64,000 bases of DNA, taken from positions 1,178,001-1,242,000 of the forward strand of contig CAVRJA010000014.1 in the NCBI GenBank assembly GCA_963721405.1, in the 5' to 3' direction. Source of the stretch: JAFNAG01 sp963721405 (GTDB lineage Bacteria; Acidobacteriota; UBA6911). A program made the position numbers and the translations under genes. Of this stretch, positions 1 to 8,309 are shown piece after piece (the first letter of the stretch is position 1; every line of letters begins with the position of its first letter). Under the pieces are notes generated by a model, which saw only the letters and a program-made list of their open reading frames with translations, did no database searches and was not told where the DNA came from.

Positions 1-64
1 GTGTCAGGTGACCGGAAAATTGTGTGACTGGCGTAGGAGGTCGGGCTTCATGGCAATGCCCCGC

Positions 65-127
65 GTCCCCGACTCCCCGTCCTAATACCTGACCCTGAAC
101 CCCTAGCCCCCAGCCCCCAGTCCCCAG
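65..127. repeat. degenerate period-7 tandem array
   Basis: About nine 7-base units that drift around the pattern NCCCNRR: gtcctaa, tacctga, ccctgaa, cccctag, cccccag, cccccag, tccccag and two less regular units before them. The array lies directly upstream of the histidine kinase remnant, so it may mark a rearrangement or deletion point. Similar period-7 arrays occur at 45767-45801 and 61758-61792. Bases 1-64 show no gene that I recognise. Confidence 0.6.
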
Positions 128-128
128 A

Positions 129-600
129 CGCGAACGCCAGCGGTTGGCCCAGGTGCTGCACGACGGACTCCAGCAACTGCTGGTCGGCGCGAAGTTCCGG
201 CTGGCGCTGCTGGACCGCGCGGACCGGGAGAAAGATGTGCGGGAGGCAGTCAAGGATATCACGGCTGCTCCAGGAAGAGCAGGACCTGGAGATTGCCGGG
301 GAGGCGTCCGACGGAGTGGCTGCCATCGACCTGGCGCACGAAATCCTGCCGGATGTCGTTCTCATGGACGTCAGCATGCCCGGTATGAGCGGCATCGAAG
401 CCACCCGGATCATTCACACGGAGCTCCCGGAGATTCGAATCATCGGCCTGTCCATGTTTGAGGAGGCCGAACGGGCGGCTGCATTGCTCCAGGCCGGCGC
501 CGTCGCCTACCTGAACAAGAGTGGACCATCCGACGCCGTGGTTGCCGCCATCCGGGCCTGCGTTCGCCCTCAGATGGCAATTTCATCCGGGACACAGTAA
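129..600 (+). pseudogene. remnant of a histidine kinase joined to a response-regulator receiver domain
   Basis: The frame opening at 129 reads as the dimerisation helix of a NarX/LiaS-type kinase (HisKA_3), with the phospho-acceptor motif in VLHDGLQQLLVGAKFRL. No sensor domain precedes it and no ATPase domain follows. From about 235, in a different frame, the sequence reads as a receiver domain with the phospho-Asp in VLMDVSMPGMSG and the switch region AYLNKSG. The receiver lacks its N-terminal acidic pair and has no output domain before its stop at 598-600. I infer an internal deletion and frameshift that fused two neighbouring genes of one two-component system. It could also be a short stand-alone receiver protein starting near 235, but the missing acidic pocket argues against function. 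Confidence 0.65.
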
Positions 601-649
601 CGCCGATCGTCACGAATCTTGCGAACCGTGAGCTCCCACTTGAGCGCTC

Positions 650-1507
650 TTATTTGAACGTGTCGCAGGCTGCGACACTGCCCCCGTTGAAGCCGCGTTT
701 GAACCACTCCACGCGTTGCGCCGATGTGCCATGGGTGAAGGATTCGGGGCTGACGCGGCCCGACGACATGCGTTGCAGGCGGTCGTCCCCGACAGCGGCC
801 GCCGCCCCCAGACCCGACTCTACATCCCCCTGCTCCAGGATGTCGCGCTGCGCCGTCGAATGACCCCAGACTCCTGCCAGGCAATCCGCCTGCAGTTCCA
901 TACGCACCGAGAGTTCGTTTGCCTGGTCCGGGTGTGCCCGCTGCTGTTGTCGCACCTGCTCCTCAATCCCCAGAATATTCTGCACGTGGTGCCCTATTTC
1001 GTGTGCCAGGACATAGGCTTGGGCGAACTCTCCCGGGGCCCCGAAGCGCCGCTTCAACTCGTCAAAAAATCCGAGGTCGATATAGACCTTTTCGTCCCCC
1101 GGACAGTAGAAGGGGCCGCTGGATGCCCCCGCCCCACCGCAGCCTGAGTCTATGAAATCACGAAAAAGCACCAGCTTGGCGTTGCGGTACTGAGCGCCCA
1201 TCGACGGGAGAGTTTGCCTCCAGGTGCTCTGCGTGTCGTCCAGTACGAAAGAGACAAACTGGACCATCGGTTCCTCGGCTGCCGTGCGTGCAGGATCCGG
1301 CTGGCTGTAGGTCGTGTCCCCGACTCCGGCCGAGCCTGTATCCAACAGCGACAGGAAATCCCGCTTGAAAACCCAACTCAGCAGCAGCAGGATGACGATT
1401 CCGCCTATTCCGATGGGCACGCCGCCCGGACGGAAGCTCCGTCCACCCCCTGTCTGATCCCTCACATCTTCAAGGTCCCTGCTTCGCCCACCTCTTGTCC
1501 ATCGCAT
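650..1507 (-). CDS. ypfJ: YpfJ/KPN_02809-family neutral zinc metallopeptidase
   Basis: A 285-residue protein of the Zn_peptidase family (PF04228). The N-terminus is hydrophilic and followed by one membrane segment (GIGGIVILLLLSWVF). The metal site HEIGHH is preceded by AYVLA, typical of the family, and a downstream ADCLAGVW motif probably supplies a further ligand. The ATG at 1507 is chosen because GGGAGGGAGG lies just upstream and because family members start with an MRW-like sequence. The reading frame extends 17 codons further upstream without support. The usual view is a membrane-anchored protease facing the periplasm, but its substrate is unknown. It has no operon partner here. Confidence 0.88.
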   Translation of the reverse strand: MRWTRGGRSRDLEDVRDQTGGGRSFRPGGVPIGIGGIVILLLLSWVFKRDFLSLLDTGSAGVGDTTYSQPDPARTAAEEPMVQFVSFVLDDTQSTWRQTLPSMGAQYRNAKLVLFRDFIDSGCGGAGASSGPFYCPGDEKVYIDLGFFDELKRRFGAPGEFAQAYVLAHEIGHHVQNILGIEEQVRQQQRAHPDQANELSVRMELQADCLAGVWGHSTAQRDILEQGDVESGLGAAAAVGDDRLQRMSSGRVSPESFTHGTSAQRVEWFKRGFNGGSVAACDTFK

Positions 1508-2043
1508 GCATCCTCCCTCCCGAATAAGGCCCAGGCGTCCCTGGGCCGGGTTTTCCACGGTTAGTGCACGCGCTTCCGTGGTTTGATGGGAGGTAGCATA
1601 CCATCTCTCAGCAGGCGTGGACTGAGCAACGCGGCGATTTTTTTTTGCAGGTGTTGGACCCGTGCCCCCAAAACAGCAGTCGTGAATTTCACGAACCCCG
1701 CAAGGGGGATTCGTGTAATTCGTTGAGGTTCTTCGGTTTTTCTGGGTTCTTCCTTCCGTGTGGCTGAGTCCCGCAAAGACCGCCGATTACGGACCTTCCC
1801 GGCTGTGGCAACTTCTCGCATTACAGATCAGTTGATTCTCCCGCTTCCCCCACCTTAAACTAAACACTCTTGTGAGTCACAAGGCAGGGAGGCGGGAGGA
1901 GGGATAATCCTGACATCGGCCGGCTTCATGGACATGCATCCGGCTGCCTTAAAGGAACAATCCGGCTCAATGTTGAGGCTTTCCAGACCCGGACCTGCGA
2001 TCGCCGGTGATTTGCCGTCTTGTCGCGCAATCGTGGATTGGTT
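1508..2043. other. intergenic region between divergent genes, without a convincing gene
   Basis: This 536-base gap holds the start-site region of the metallopeptidase, a run of nine or ten T (near 1640), and an imperfect CACGAATT-type hairpin at 1684-1721. An 86-codon minus-strand frame at 1561-1821 is open, but it reads through the hairpin repeat and has no family resemblance, so I do not call it. Promoters for both flanking genes must lie here, but I could not place them. Confidence 0.6.
1684..1721. repeat. imperfect hairpin of the CACGAATT type
   Basis: The left arm gaatttcacgaacccc pairs with the right arm ggggattcgtgtaattc around a tight loop. Related sequences occur at 8246-8294, where the element acts as a terminator-like hairpin, and in weaker form at 31105-31164. 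A T-rich run follows on the plus strand, but no plus-strand gene ends here, so termination is not its obvious role. Confidence 0.55.
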
Positions 2044-4674
2044 ATGAAGAGCGCTTGTTCTCTGGACACGAAGGTCCCCCGCAACAGTCTCGATCTGACT
2101 GTCGGCGATCTCATTCGCCGCCAGGCCGGTTTGAGACCAAACGAACCCGCCATTCTCGCCCCGGGCCACGCTCCACTGGCGTATGCGGACCTTCTCGCCC
2201 ACATGCAATCGGCTTATGCGCAGCTCCGCTCCGTCGGCGTCGCCCGTACAGACCGCCTGGCCCTGATCACGGGCAACGGGCCGGCCGCGGCCACTTCTTT
2301 CCTCTATATCGCCTCGGCCTGCGGCTGTGCCCCGCTGAATCCTGCCTACAAGACCGAGGAACTCGAGTTCTATCTCCGCGATCTCGGCGCCCGGTTCGTC
2401 GTCACCAGCCACCCGCCCGCCTCCCCTGCCTGGACCGCGGCGAGCAGGTTGAGTCTGCCCGTGATCCGGCTGGTGGCCGAAGGCTCGTCCTGCCGTTTCG
2501 AATCCGCGGACGCGCGCGCCACCTGTGACGACGGGCCCCCATCGGAGGACGACAGCGCGCTGCTGCTTCACACCTCCGGCACAACTTCGAAACCAAAGCT
2601 CGTTCCGCTGCTCCACCGGAACCTCTGTGCCTCCGCCGGGCATATTGCTGCCACCCTGGCGCTCGGCCCCGAGGACCGCTGCCTGAACATCATGCCGCTG
2701 TTCCACATCCACGGACTGGCAGCCGCCGTGCTCTCCTCGCTCGGCACAGGCGGCAGTGTCGTCTGCACGGACGGCGTCTACAGCTCCGGTTTTTTCCGGT
2801 GGCTCGACGAGTTCTCGCCCAGCTGGTACACCGCCGTTCCCACCATGCACATGGGAATCCTCGCCAAAGTGAAGGAGCACGCCGGCATCATCACCGCACG
2901 CCCGATGCGCTTCATCCGGTCGTCCTCGTCGGCCCTGCCCCCTCAGGTCCTGCACGAGCTTGAAGCCGCCTTCCATGCGCCGGTCGTTGAAGCCTACGGC
3001 ATGACGGAAGCCGCCCATCAGATGGCCTGCAACCCACTTCCCCCGGCTTCGCGCAAGCCCGGATCCGTCGGGCCGCAGGCGGGACCGGAGGTCGCCGTCA
3101 TGGACTCATCAGGCAACCTTCTCGACCGCGGCGCCACAGGCGAGGTAGTCATTCGTGGGCCCAACGTCATGCCCGGCTATCTCGACAATCCCCAGGCCAA
3201 TCAAGCCGCGTTCATACACGGTTGGTTCCGCACCGGCGACCAGGGCTGGATCGACCCGGACGGCTTTCTCTTCCTGACCGGCCGTCTCAAAGAGCTCATC
3301 AACAGGGGTGGCGAGAAGATCTCACCGCGCGAAGTCGACGAAGTTCTGCTCGACCACCCGGAGGTGAAGCAGGCTCTGACGTTCGCCATACCTCACACCC
3401 AACTCGGGGAAGAGATCGGCGCCGCGGTCGTCCTTGCTCCGGCCGCGACTGTCACTGAATCCAGCCTGCGCCAGTTCGCTGCAGCTCGTCTGGCCCCGTT
3501 CAAGGTTCCCCGCCTGATCCGCATTCTCCCGGAAATCCCGAAGGGGCCCACGGGCAAGCCGCAGCGGATCGGTCTTGCCGCCAAGTTGGGCATCGGAGCC
3601 ATCGACACCCTTCAGCCTGCCGCCGAATACAGGGCTCCTGAATCTCCGCTCGAAGATCAGATCTGTGCAATCTGGCAGGGCATGTTGAGGTGCGGCCGCC
3701 TCGGAACCCTCGACACATTTTCCTCGCTCGGCGGTGACTCGCTTCTGGCCGCGCGCATGCTGAGCTCGGTCCGTGAGGCGACCGGCGCGGACATTTCCTT
3801 CGCCGATTTTCTTGAGCAGGGCACGATCGCCTCGCTGGCCCGCGAGGTAGATCGTCATCGAGCGGCCCGGTCCACCGCCGGCCCTATCGTGGCGCTTCGC
3901 AACGAGGGTTCGAAGGCGCCCCTGGTTTGCATCCCCGGCCACGACGGCATCCTGGTCGGCATCTCGCGCCTGTCCCGGCTGCTCGGCGACGATCAGCCTG
4001 CCTACGCCCTCGAGGCGCCTCACCCGTCGGCATTTCCGGGAGACGCCTGGAACGTCCGGACTTTTGCGGCTCATTATGCGGATGCGCTCGTTGAGTGTTT
4101 TCAGAGACGGCCAATCCACCTCGCCGGCATCTGTTTCGGGGGCGTCACCGCCTATGAACTTGCCCGGCAGATGGAGCAGCGCGGCGCCGCGGTTCGATCC
4201 CTGATCCTGATGGACACTTTAAACCCTCAATGGCAGGAGGGCCTCGGACCGCTGTCATGCGCGGCCGCGCGGAGCGGCATGATCTATGAACGGGCGCAAG
4301 CCCATGTGAAGACTCTGTGGGAATTGAAGTGGCGCGACGCCGCCATGTACCTGAGCGAGCGCGCCCGGGCGTTAGTCGCCGGCCATCGGGAGGAAACGGA
4401 ACTGCGCCGCCTGCGCGGTTCTGCGGCCTCGGGCGGGTCTGAGACCGCCCTGTTACGCCGGCTTGCGGCGTCCAATTACCGGCCAGGCCCCTATGCCGGC
4501 CCCATCACCATGATCCGCGTCCGCGGTCTCCGGCCAAATCCGCCCTGGATGGGATGGAGAGGCTTCGCCACAGGCAAAGTCTCGGTCGTTGGGATCGATT
4601 TTTGCCCCCGCGGCATGATGGCTGAGCCGGCCGTCGCAACCCTTGCCCGCCTTGTCTCCGAGGTCGTCGGATGA
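2044..4674 (+). CDS. adenylation - carrier - thioesterase protein (NRPS-like, no condensation domain)
   Basis: An 876-residue protein with three domains. Residues about 20-510 form an acyl/aryl-CoA ligase-type adenylation domain with HTSGTTSKPK (about 175), EAYGMTEA, FRTGDQGW, and GPTGKPQR with the catalytic Lys. The stretch LFHIHGLAAAVL is closest to oxalate-CoA ligase/Pcs60-type enzymes. Residues about 530-610 are a phosphopantetheine carrier with the attachment Ser566 in LGGDSLLA. Residues about 630-876 are an alpha/beta-hydrolase thioesterase. Its nucleophile motif is GICFGG (Cys697 in place of Ser), and the position where the catalytic His is expected reads CPRGMM. The likely scheme is activation of one acid, loading on the carrier, and transfer or release. 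The next gene, a glycosyltransferase, overlaps by 4 bases, suggesting acylation of a glycan or a small glycolipid. The ATG at 2044 is preferred over a TTG at 2020. Confidence 0.85.
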   Translation: MKSACSLDTKVPRNSLDLTVGDLIRRQAGLRPNEPAILAPGHAPLAYADLLAHMQSAYAQLRSVGVARTDRLALITGNGPAAATSFLYIASACGCAPLNPAYKTEELEFYLRDLGARFVVTSHPPASPAWTAASRLSLPVIRLVAEGSSCRFESADARATCDDGPPSEDDSALLLHTSGTTSKPKLVPLLHRNLCASAGHIAATLALGPEDRCLNIMPLFHIHGLAAAVLSSLGTGGSVVCTDGVYSSGFFRWLDEFSPSWYTAVPTMHMGILAKVKEHAGIITARPMRFIRSSSSALPPQVLHELEAAFHAPVVEAYGMTEAAHQMACNPLPPASRKPGSVGPQAGPEVAVMDSSGNLLDRGATGEVVIRGPNVMPGYLDNPQANQAAFIHGWFRTGDQGWIDPDGFLFLTGRLKELINRGGEKISPREVDEVLLDHPEVKQALTFAIPHTQLGEEIGAAVVLAPAATVTESSLRQFAAARLAPFKVPRLIRILPEIPKGPTGKPQRIGLAAKLGIGAIDTLQPAAEYRAPESPLEDQICAIWQGMLRCGRLGTLDTFSSLGGDSLLAARMLSSVREATGADISFADFLEQGTIASLAREVDRHRAARSTAGPIVALRNEGSKAPLVCIPGHDGILVGISRLSRLLGDDQPAYALEAPHPSAFPGDAWNVRTFAAHYADALVECFQRRPIHLAGICFGGVTAYELARQMEQRGAAVRSLILMDTLNPQWQEGLGPLSCAAARSGMIYERAQAHVKTLWELKWRDAAMYLSERARALVAGHREETELRRLRGSAASGGSETALLRRLAASNYRPGPYAGPITMIRVRGLRPNPPWMGWRGFATGKVSVVGIDFCPRGMMAEPAVATLARLVSEVVG

Positions 4675-5648
4675 TTCGCTCAGTTCCTGCCGCGAGCATC
4701 GTGATGACCGTCCACAACGGCGGCAGCCTGCTGAAGGCCTCTGTCGAATCGGCTCTCGCTCAGACGCTTGGCGGCTTCGAGCTCATCCTTGTCGATGACG
4801 GTTCCACCGACGGCTGCGTCGATGCCGTCCGGCACGTCGATCCCCGAATCGTCTGCGTCGAACAACCGAACCAGGGCGCTTCCTCGGCCACGCAGACCGG
4901 CCTTCTCCATGCCCGCGCGCCCCTGGTCGCCTTCCTCGATCAGGACGATCTTTGGAGCCCGGGCAAACTCGCGGCACAGGTGGAAATTCTCGGTCGGGAC
5001 CCCTCAATAGTCCTGACCTTCTCGGCAACCGCCTACATCGGCCCTTCCGGCGATATCCTGCCGCTGCCGCGCCGCGTCTGGGACGGCCCGGTCGATTTCG
5101 AAACGCTCATGTGCGACTTCGTGATCGGCAACACCTCTTCGGTCGCACTACGGCGGGAGGCGGCGCTGGCAGCAGGCGGTTGCGACCCCAGCTTTCGATT
5201 CATGTACGACCTGGACCTCTTCCTTCGGATTTCGCTCACTCCTGGCGCGGGGATCCTGGGAGATTCCGGCCAGTGGACGTACTACCGCCGCCACGGAAGC
5301 CAGATGTCCAGGCGATTGCATGAAATGGCAGCCGAGTGGGACAGGCTCCTGGCGAAGATGGCTGCTTCGAGCCCCGATCGCTTCCACCGCTGTGAAGCGA
5401 CCGCGCGCCTGAACATGAGCCGATATTTCGCGTACCTGGCCTACGAAACCGGCGTGCCGCTCCGCGGACTTCGCCTGCTGGCTTCAGGATTGTTCCGCTC
5501 GCCGGCTGGCTGGGTCCGGGATCGTCGCAACTGGCTGGTCACCGCAGCATGCTGCGCCAAGGCAACCCTGCCTCAGCAGGTGGTCCGTCGCCTCGGCAGT
5601 TACTCTCGCTCCTCTTTCGAAACCACTCCGCGCCGGCCATTCAAGTAA
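4671..5648 (+). CDS. family 2 glycosyltransferase
   Basis: A 325-residue GT-A fold enzyme. The N-terminus ASIVMTVHNGG is the usual first strand, followed by the nucleotide-binding VDDGSTDG. AFLDQDDLW carries the DXD-like metal site. The C-terminal third has the cysteine and arginine content typical of cytoplasmic bacterial GT2 enzymes, and no membrane helices are obvious. Its start codon overlaps the stop of the adenylation-carrier-thioesterase gene (ATGA), so the two are translationally coupled and probably act on the same product. Sugar donor and acceptor cannot be read from the sequence. Confidence 0.88.
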   Translation: MIRSVPAASIVMTVHNGGSLLKASVESALAQTLGGFELILVDDGSTDGCVDAVRHVDPRIVCVEQPNQGASSATQTGLLHARAPLVAFLDQDDLWSPGKLAAQVEILGRDPSIVLTFSATAYIGPSGDILPLPRRVWDGPVDFETLMCDFVIGNTSSVALRREAALAAGGCDPSFRFMYDLDLFLRISLTPGAGILGDSGQWTYYRRHGSQMSRRLHEMAAEWDRLLAKMAASSPDRFHRCEATARLNMSRYFAYLAYETGVPLRGLRLLASGLFRSPAGWVRDRRNWLVTAACCAKATLPQQVVRRLGSYSRSSFETTPRRPFK

Positions 5649-5732
5649 CCTGCAACCCGATCACAGAGCCGCGCGCGTAAGCAAGCGGATGGTTTGCCAG
5701 TCGTTCATTCGGGCGGATCCGTAAGAGTCGAT

Positions 5733-6623
5733 TCAATGCCGGGGTGATTCGCCGCCTTTGGCCGGAAGACGTTCCTTCCCGCTTGCCGTCCGTCGCCTGC
5801 AGATGAGCCGCCATCGCTCGAGAGTCCGCCGCAAACGTTGTTCTGGTGTCGCATCCGCGAAGATCTTCGGACGCATCGAGTACTCCCTGTCGCGGAACTT
5901 GCTGTAAAACGGCGGCAGTTCCATCAGGTGCAGCACGCCGACTTCTTCCGTGTGCCCGACGCGGAGCCCGGCTCTCCTGGCCTTGAAGAAGAAGTGCTGA
6001 TGCTCGCCCATCTTCAACGAATTCTCCCATCCGCCGATCGTCTCGATAAACCGGTCTGTCCGGGCAAGGTAGAAGTTGCTCACAAAATCGGCGCGCACGA
6101 CCGGCGGGGTATAGGGAATGTCCGTGAGCCGCCACTGATTCAAGCCGCAGGGCGCAAAGTTGAAGAATGTCTTCCGCGGGATCTCGATGCCCAGGCGGAG
6201 ACACAGACGCCACCAGTCGAGTCGTGCGAGCGCAGCGGCCGCGCCCCGCCAGCTCGGCGCCATCCGGTCATAGTAGACTCCACCGATCAGGTCCAGCCCG
6301 GCCGATTCGAGCAGCTCCCGGAATCGGTTCATATCAGTCCGCGCATCGAAGACAAAGTCGTCGTCGCACAACACGAAAAAGGGCGTGGTGACTTTTTTCA
6401 GGAGCAGATTGCGTCCGGCCGACAAGCCGATATCAAAAGGCATGCAGACGTATTCGGTTACCAGCCCGCCATACCTGGCGAGAATCGGATCCCGGTAAGG
6501 GCGGCGGCTGTCGTCGCCGATCAATACCGGTCCTTGCCAGCCCGCACGGCCGATGGAATCGAGCAGCCGTTCCAGACACTGCGGTCGTTCAAACGTCTTA
6601 ACAATGATAGTGACATCTCGCAT
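5733..6623 (-). CDS. glycosyltransferase resembling the GT12 (beta-1,4-GalNAc transferase) group
   Basis: A 296-residue protein convergent with the preceding gene. It has a GT-A start (VTIIVKTFERP), then IGDDS, then GLSAGRNLLLKKVTTP followed by VLCDDDFVF. The combination of SAGRN with an extended DDDF metal site is what I know from animal B4GALNT-type GT12 enzymes and their bacterial relatives, so a HexNAc transferase is a reasonable guess. A downstream GEHQHFFFKAR region matches the usual acid-base region of such enzymes. GAGAGAGG lies about 12 bases before the ATG at 6623. The sugar and acceptor are unproven. Confidence 0.78.
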   Translation of the reverse strand: MRDVTIIVKTFERPQCLERLLDSIGRAGWQGPVLIGDDSRRPYRDPILARYGGLVTEYVCMPFDIGLSAGRNLLLKKVTTPFFVLCDDDFVFDARTDMNRFRELLESAGLDLIGGVYYDRMAPSWRGAAAALARLDWWRLCLRLGIEIPRKTFFNFAPCGLNQWRLTDIPYTPPVVRADFVSNFYLARTDRFIETIGGWENSLKMGEHQHFFFKARRAGLRVGHTEEVGVLHLMELPPFYSKFRDREYSMRPKIFADATPEQRLRRTLERWRLICRRRTASGKERLPAKGGESPRH

Positions 6624-7126
6624 CGCGGACAGCGCCCTCTCTCATCCTGCCGCCGGGCGGCCTGCAACAATCGAATCGATGGCCATAGGCTCTAAACCAC
6701 CTGATATCGACGGCCCGCAGGGGAGGCGCCTCCCCCCTTGGCAATGAGGCCTCAATCGGAGTCGAGAGTACAGTGCGCCGGCATCGATCACTTCGACGCG
6801 CGCATCTGCTCACTGAACGAGTTTGCCTGGGCGATCGACGCCGCCATCTCCCCGAGCAGGTTCCTTAGTTCCCTCTGAATCTGTCCGACGTTCTGCTGCA
6901 GGGATGTTATTGCCCGCGCGTTGAGGCTACCTCCGCCGGAAGAACCCTATCCTAGCACAGGCCCCCCAGCGGCAAAAGGAGTCCGGGATTCACGCTGCAG
7001 TTCAGACAACGGGTCGTGCTGCACTGTCCCTCCGGACCCCGGCTCGCATGCCGCCATTATCGTTGCAATGATCCGAAGGAGGGTCCATGCTTGTATTCAA
7101 GCTCAAGATGTATTTGAAGAGGAACT
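6624..7126. other. intergenic region with a possible coding remnant on the minus strand
   Basis: This 503-base gap lies between divergent genes. On the minus strand, 6947 down to 6788 is open between two stops. It translates to an amphipathic, Gln-rich stretch (LQQNVGQIQRELRNLLGEM, ending EQMRASK) that looks like the tail of a coiled-coil protein. It has no start codon or upstream partner, so I regard it as a possible remnant rather than a gene. The promoter for the DUF937 gene must lie between about 6960 and 7110. Confidence 0.4.
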
Positions 7127-7678
7127 ATGGAACTCTTGAAAATGCTATTGAATTCCGGCGGCGGCAGCGCGGTTCGGCAGCTTTCCCAGAGCTTTGGCCT
7201 GGGAGAGGATCAGGCTGCGTCTGCGATTTCCAACCTGCTGCCCGCGCTCGGCCAGGGCCTGGCCCGTAATGCCTCGGCCCCGGGTGGACTGGAAAGCCTG
7301 CTGGGAGCACTTTCGTCCGGAGGACATGAGCGCTACCTCGATAGCCCCGAGACCCTTGCGAACGAACAGACGATCCAGGACGGCAACGGCATACTCGGAC
7401 ACATTCTCGGCAGCAAGGACGTCAGCCGCGGAGTCGCCCGCAATGCCGCCGCACAGACTGGCATCGGGGAGGATGTGCTCAAAAAGATGTTGCCGGTAGT
7501 TGCCGCCATGGCGATGGGCGCCCTGAGCAAGCAGAGGGCAAGCGCCGGGGCTCAGGCGGGCGGCGCGCCCGCACAAGGCGGATTGCTGGGGATGCTCGGC
7601 CAGTTTCTCGACACCAACCAGGATGGTTCCCCGCTCGACGGCATTCTCGGCATGGCTTCGAAACTGTTCAACAAGTAA
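7127..7678 (+). CDS. DUF937 (YidB-like) domain protein
   Basis: A 183-residue protein rich in Gly, Ala and Leu. It shows the repeated helical pattern of DUF937: AVRQLSQSFGLGEDQAASAISNL near the start and VARNAAAQTGIGEDVLKKMLP around residue 105, each ending in a hydrophobic helix. A flexible Gly/Ala segment precedes the final GGLLGMLGQFLD. AGAGGAACT lies before the ATG. The molecular role of DUF937 is unknown. In many genomes such genes sit beside LysM or BON-LysM genes, as here, and a stress or envelope role is often assumed. Confidence 0.85.
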   Translation: MELLKMLLNSGGGSAVRQLSQSFGLGEDQAASAISNLLPALGQGLARNASAPGGLESLLGALSSGGHERYLDSPETLANEQTIQDGNGILGHILGSKDVSRGVARNAAAQTGIGEDVLKKMLPVVAAMAMGALSKQRASAGAQAGGAPAQGGLLGMLGQFLDTNQDGSPLDGILGMASKLFNK

Positions 7679-7785
7679 TCATTCCGAATATTCGCAAGTG
7701 TTCGGCCCGGCGCCGGCGGCAATCACGATCGTCGGCCGGTTCCGTGACATCCCAATCTCGACCTGATTGTATGAAAGGAGAAGTT

Positions 7786-8208
7786 ATGGATCGTCTGGAA
7801 GAACTCAAATCAAAGTATCAGTCGGTACTTCGGCTGGTGGAACAGAAGGGCCTGCGGATGCACAACCTCCACGTGCAGGAAAACAAGCTGTTCCTCAAAG
7901 CGTCTGCCGGGACACAGGATCTGAAGAATGCCATCTGGAACCAGATCAAGCTTGTGGATCCAGGCTACAGCGATTTGACCTGCGAAATCATGATTGATCC
8001 GACCCTGGCGCCCCCTGAGCCGGCGGCCGCTGCGGCGCCTGGGGCCAGGACCTACACCGTCCAGCCTGGGGACACTCTCTCGAAAATCGCGAAGGATTTC
8101 CTGGGCAATGCAAATGCCTACACGAAGATTTTCGAGGCCAACAAAGACCAGCTCACCGACCCGAACAAGATCAGAGTCGGGCAGGTGCTCAAAATCCCGA
8201 ATTCCTAG
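7786..8208 (+). CDS. LysM-domain protein (Kbp/YgaU-like)
   Basis: A 140-residue protein without a signal peptide. The N-terminal half (about residues 1-80) is a charged alpha/beta domain of roughly BON size, although I cannot see a clean BON signature. A proline/alanine linker follows, then one LysM domain (TYTVQPGDTLSKIAKDFLGN to VGQVLKIPNS). This layout matches E. coli Kbp/YgaU, a cytoplasmic potassium-binding BON-LysM protein. The ATG at 7786 is chosen for the AAAGGAGAAG just before it; the frame opens earlier at 7744. It probably forms a unit with the DUF937 gene 107 bases upstream and is followed by a terminator hairpin. Confidence 0.82.
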   Translation: MDRLEELKSKYQSVLRLVEQKGLRMHNLHVQENKLFLKASAGTQDLKNAIWNQIKLVDPGYSDLTCEIMIDPTLAPPEPAAAAAPGARTYTVQPGDTLSKIAKDFLGNANAYTKIFEANKDQLTDPNKIRVGQVLKIPNS

Positions 8209-8245
8209 ATCCCGTTTCCGTGCCGTAAGGAATCACCAAAAGACC

Positions 8246-8300
8246 GCCACGAATTGCACGAATTTCACGAAAAGTCATTCGCGCAATTCGTGGCCTTTTT
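8246..8300 (+). terminator. intrinsic terminator after the LysM gene, built from a CACGAATT-type hairpin
   Basis: A perfect 12-base stem, gccacgaattgc (8246-8257) with gcaattcgtggc (8283-8294), is followed by cttttt. The loop contains further CACGAA-like repeats. Ten bases downstream the convergent giant secreted-protein gene ends, so the hairpin may serve both directions. Confidence 0.75.
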
Positions 8301-8309
8301 GTCCTCCGG

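Noticed and set aside
1561..1821. An 86-codon minus-strand frame upstream of the metallopeptidase
   Set aside because: It reads through the CACGAATT-type hairpin, lacks a ribosome site and resembles no protein.
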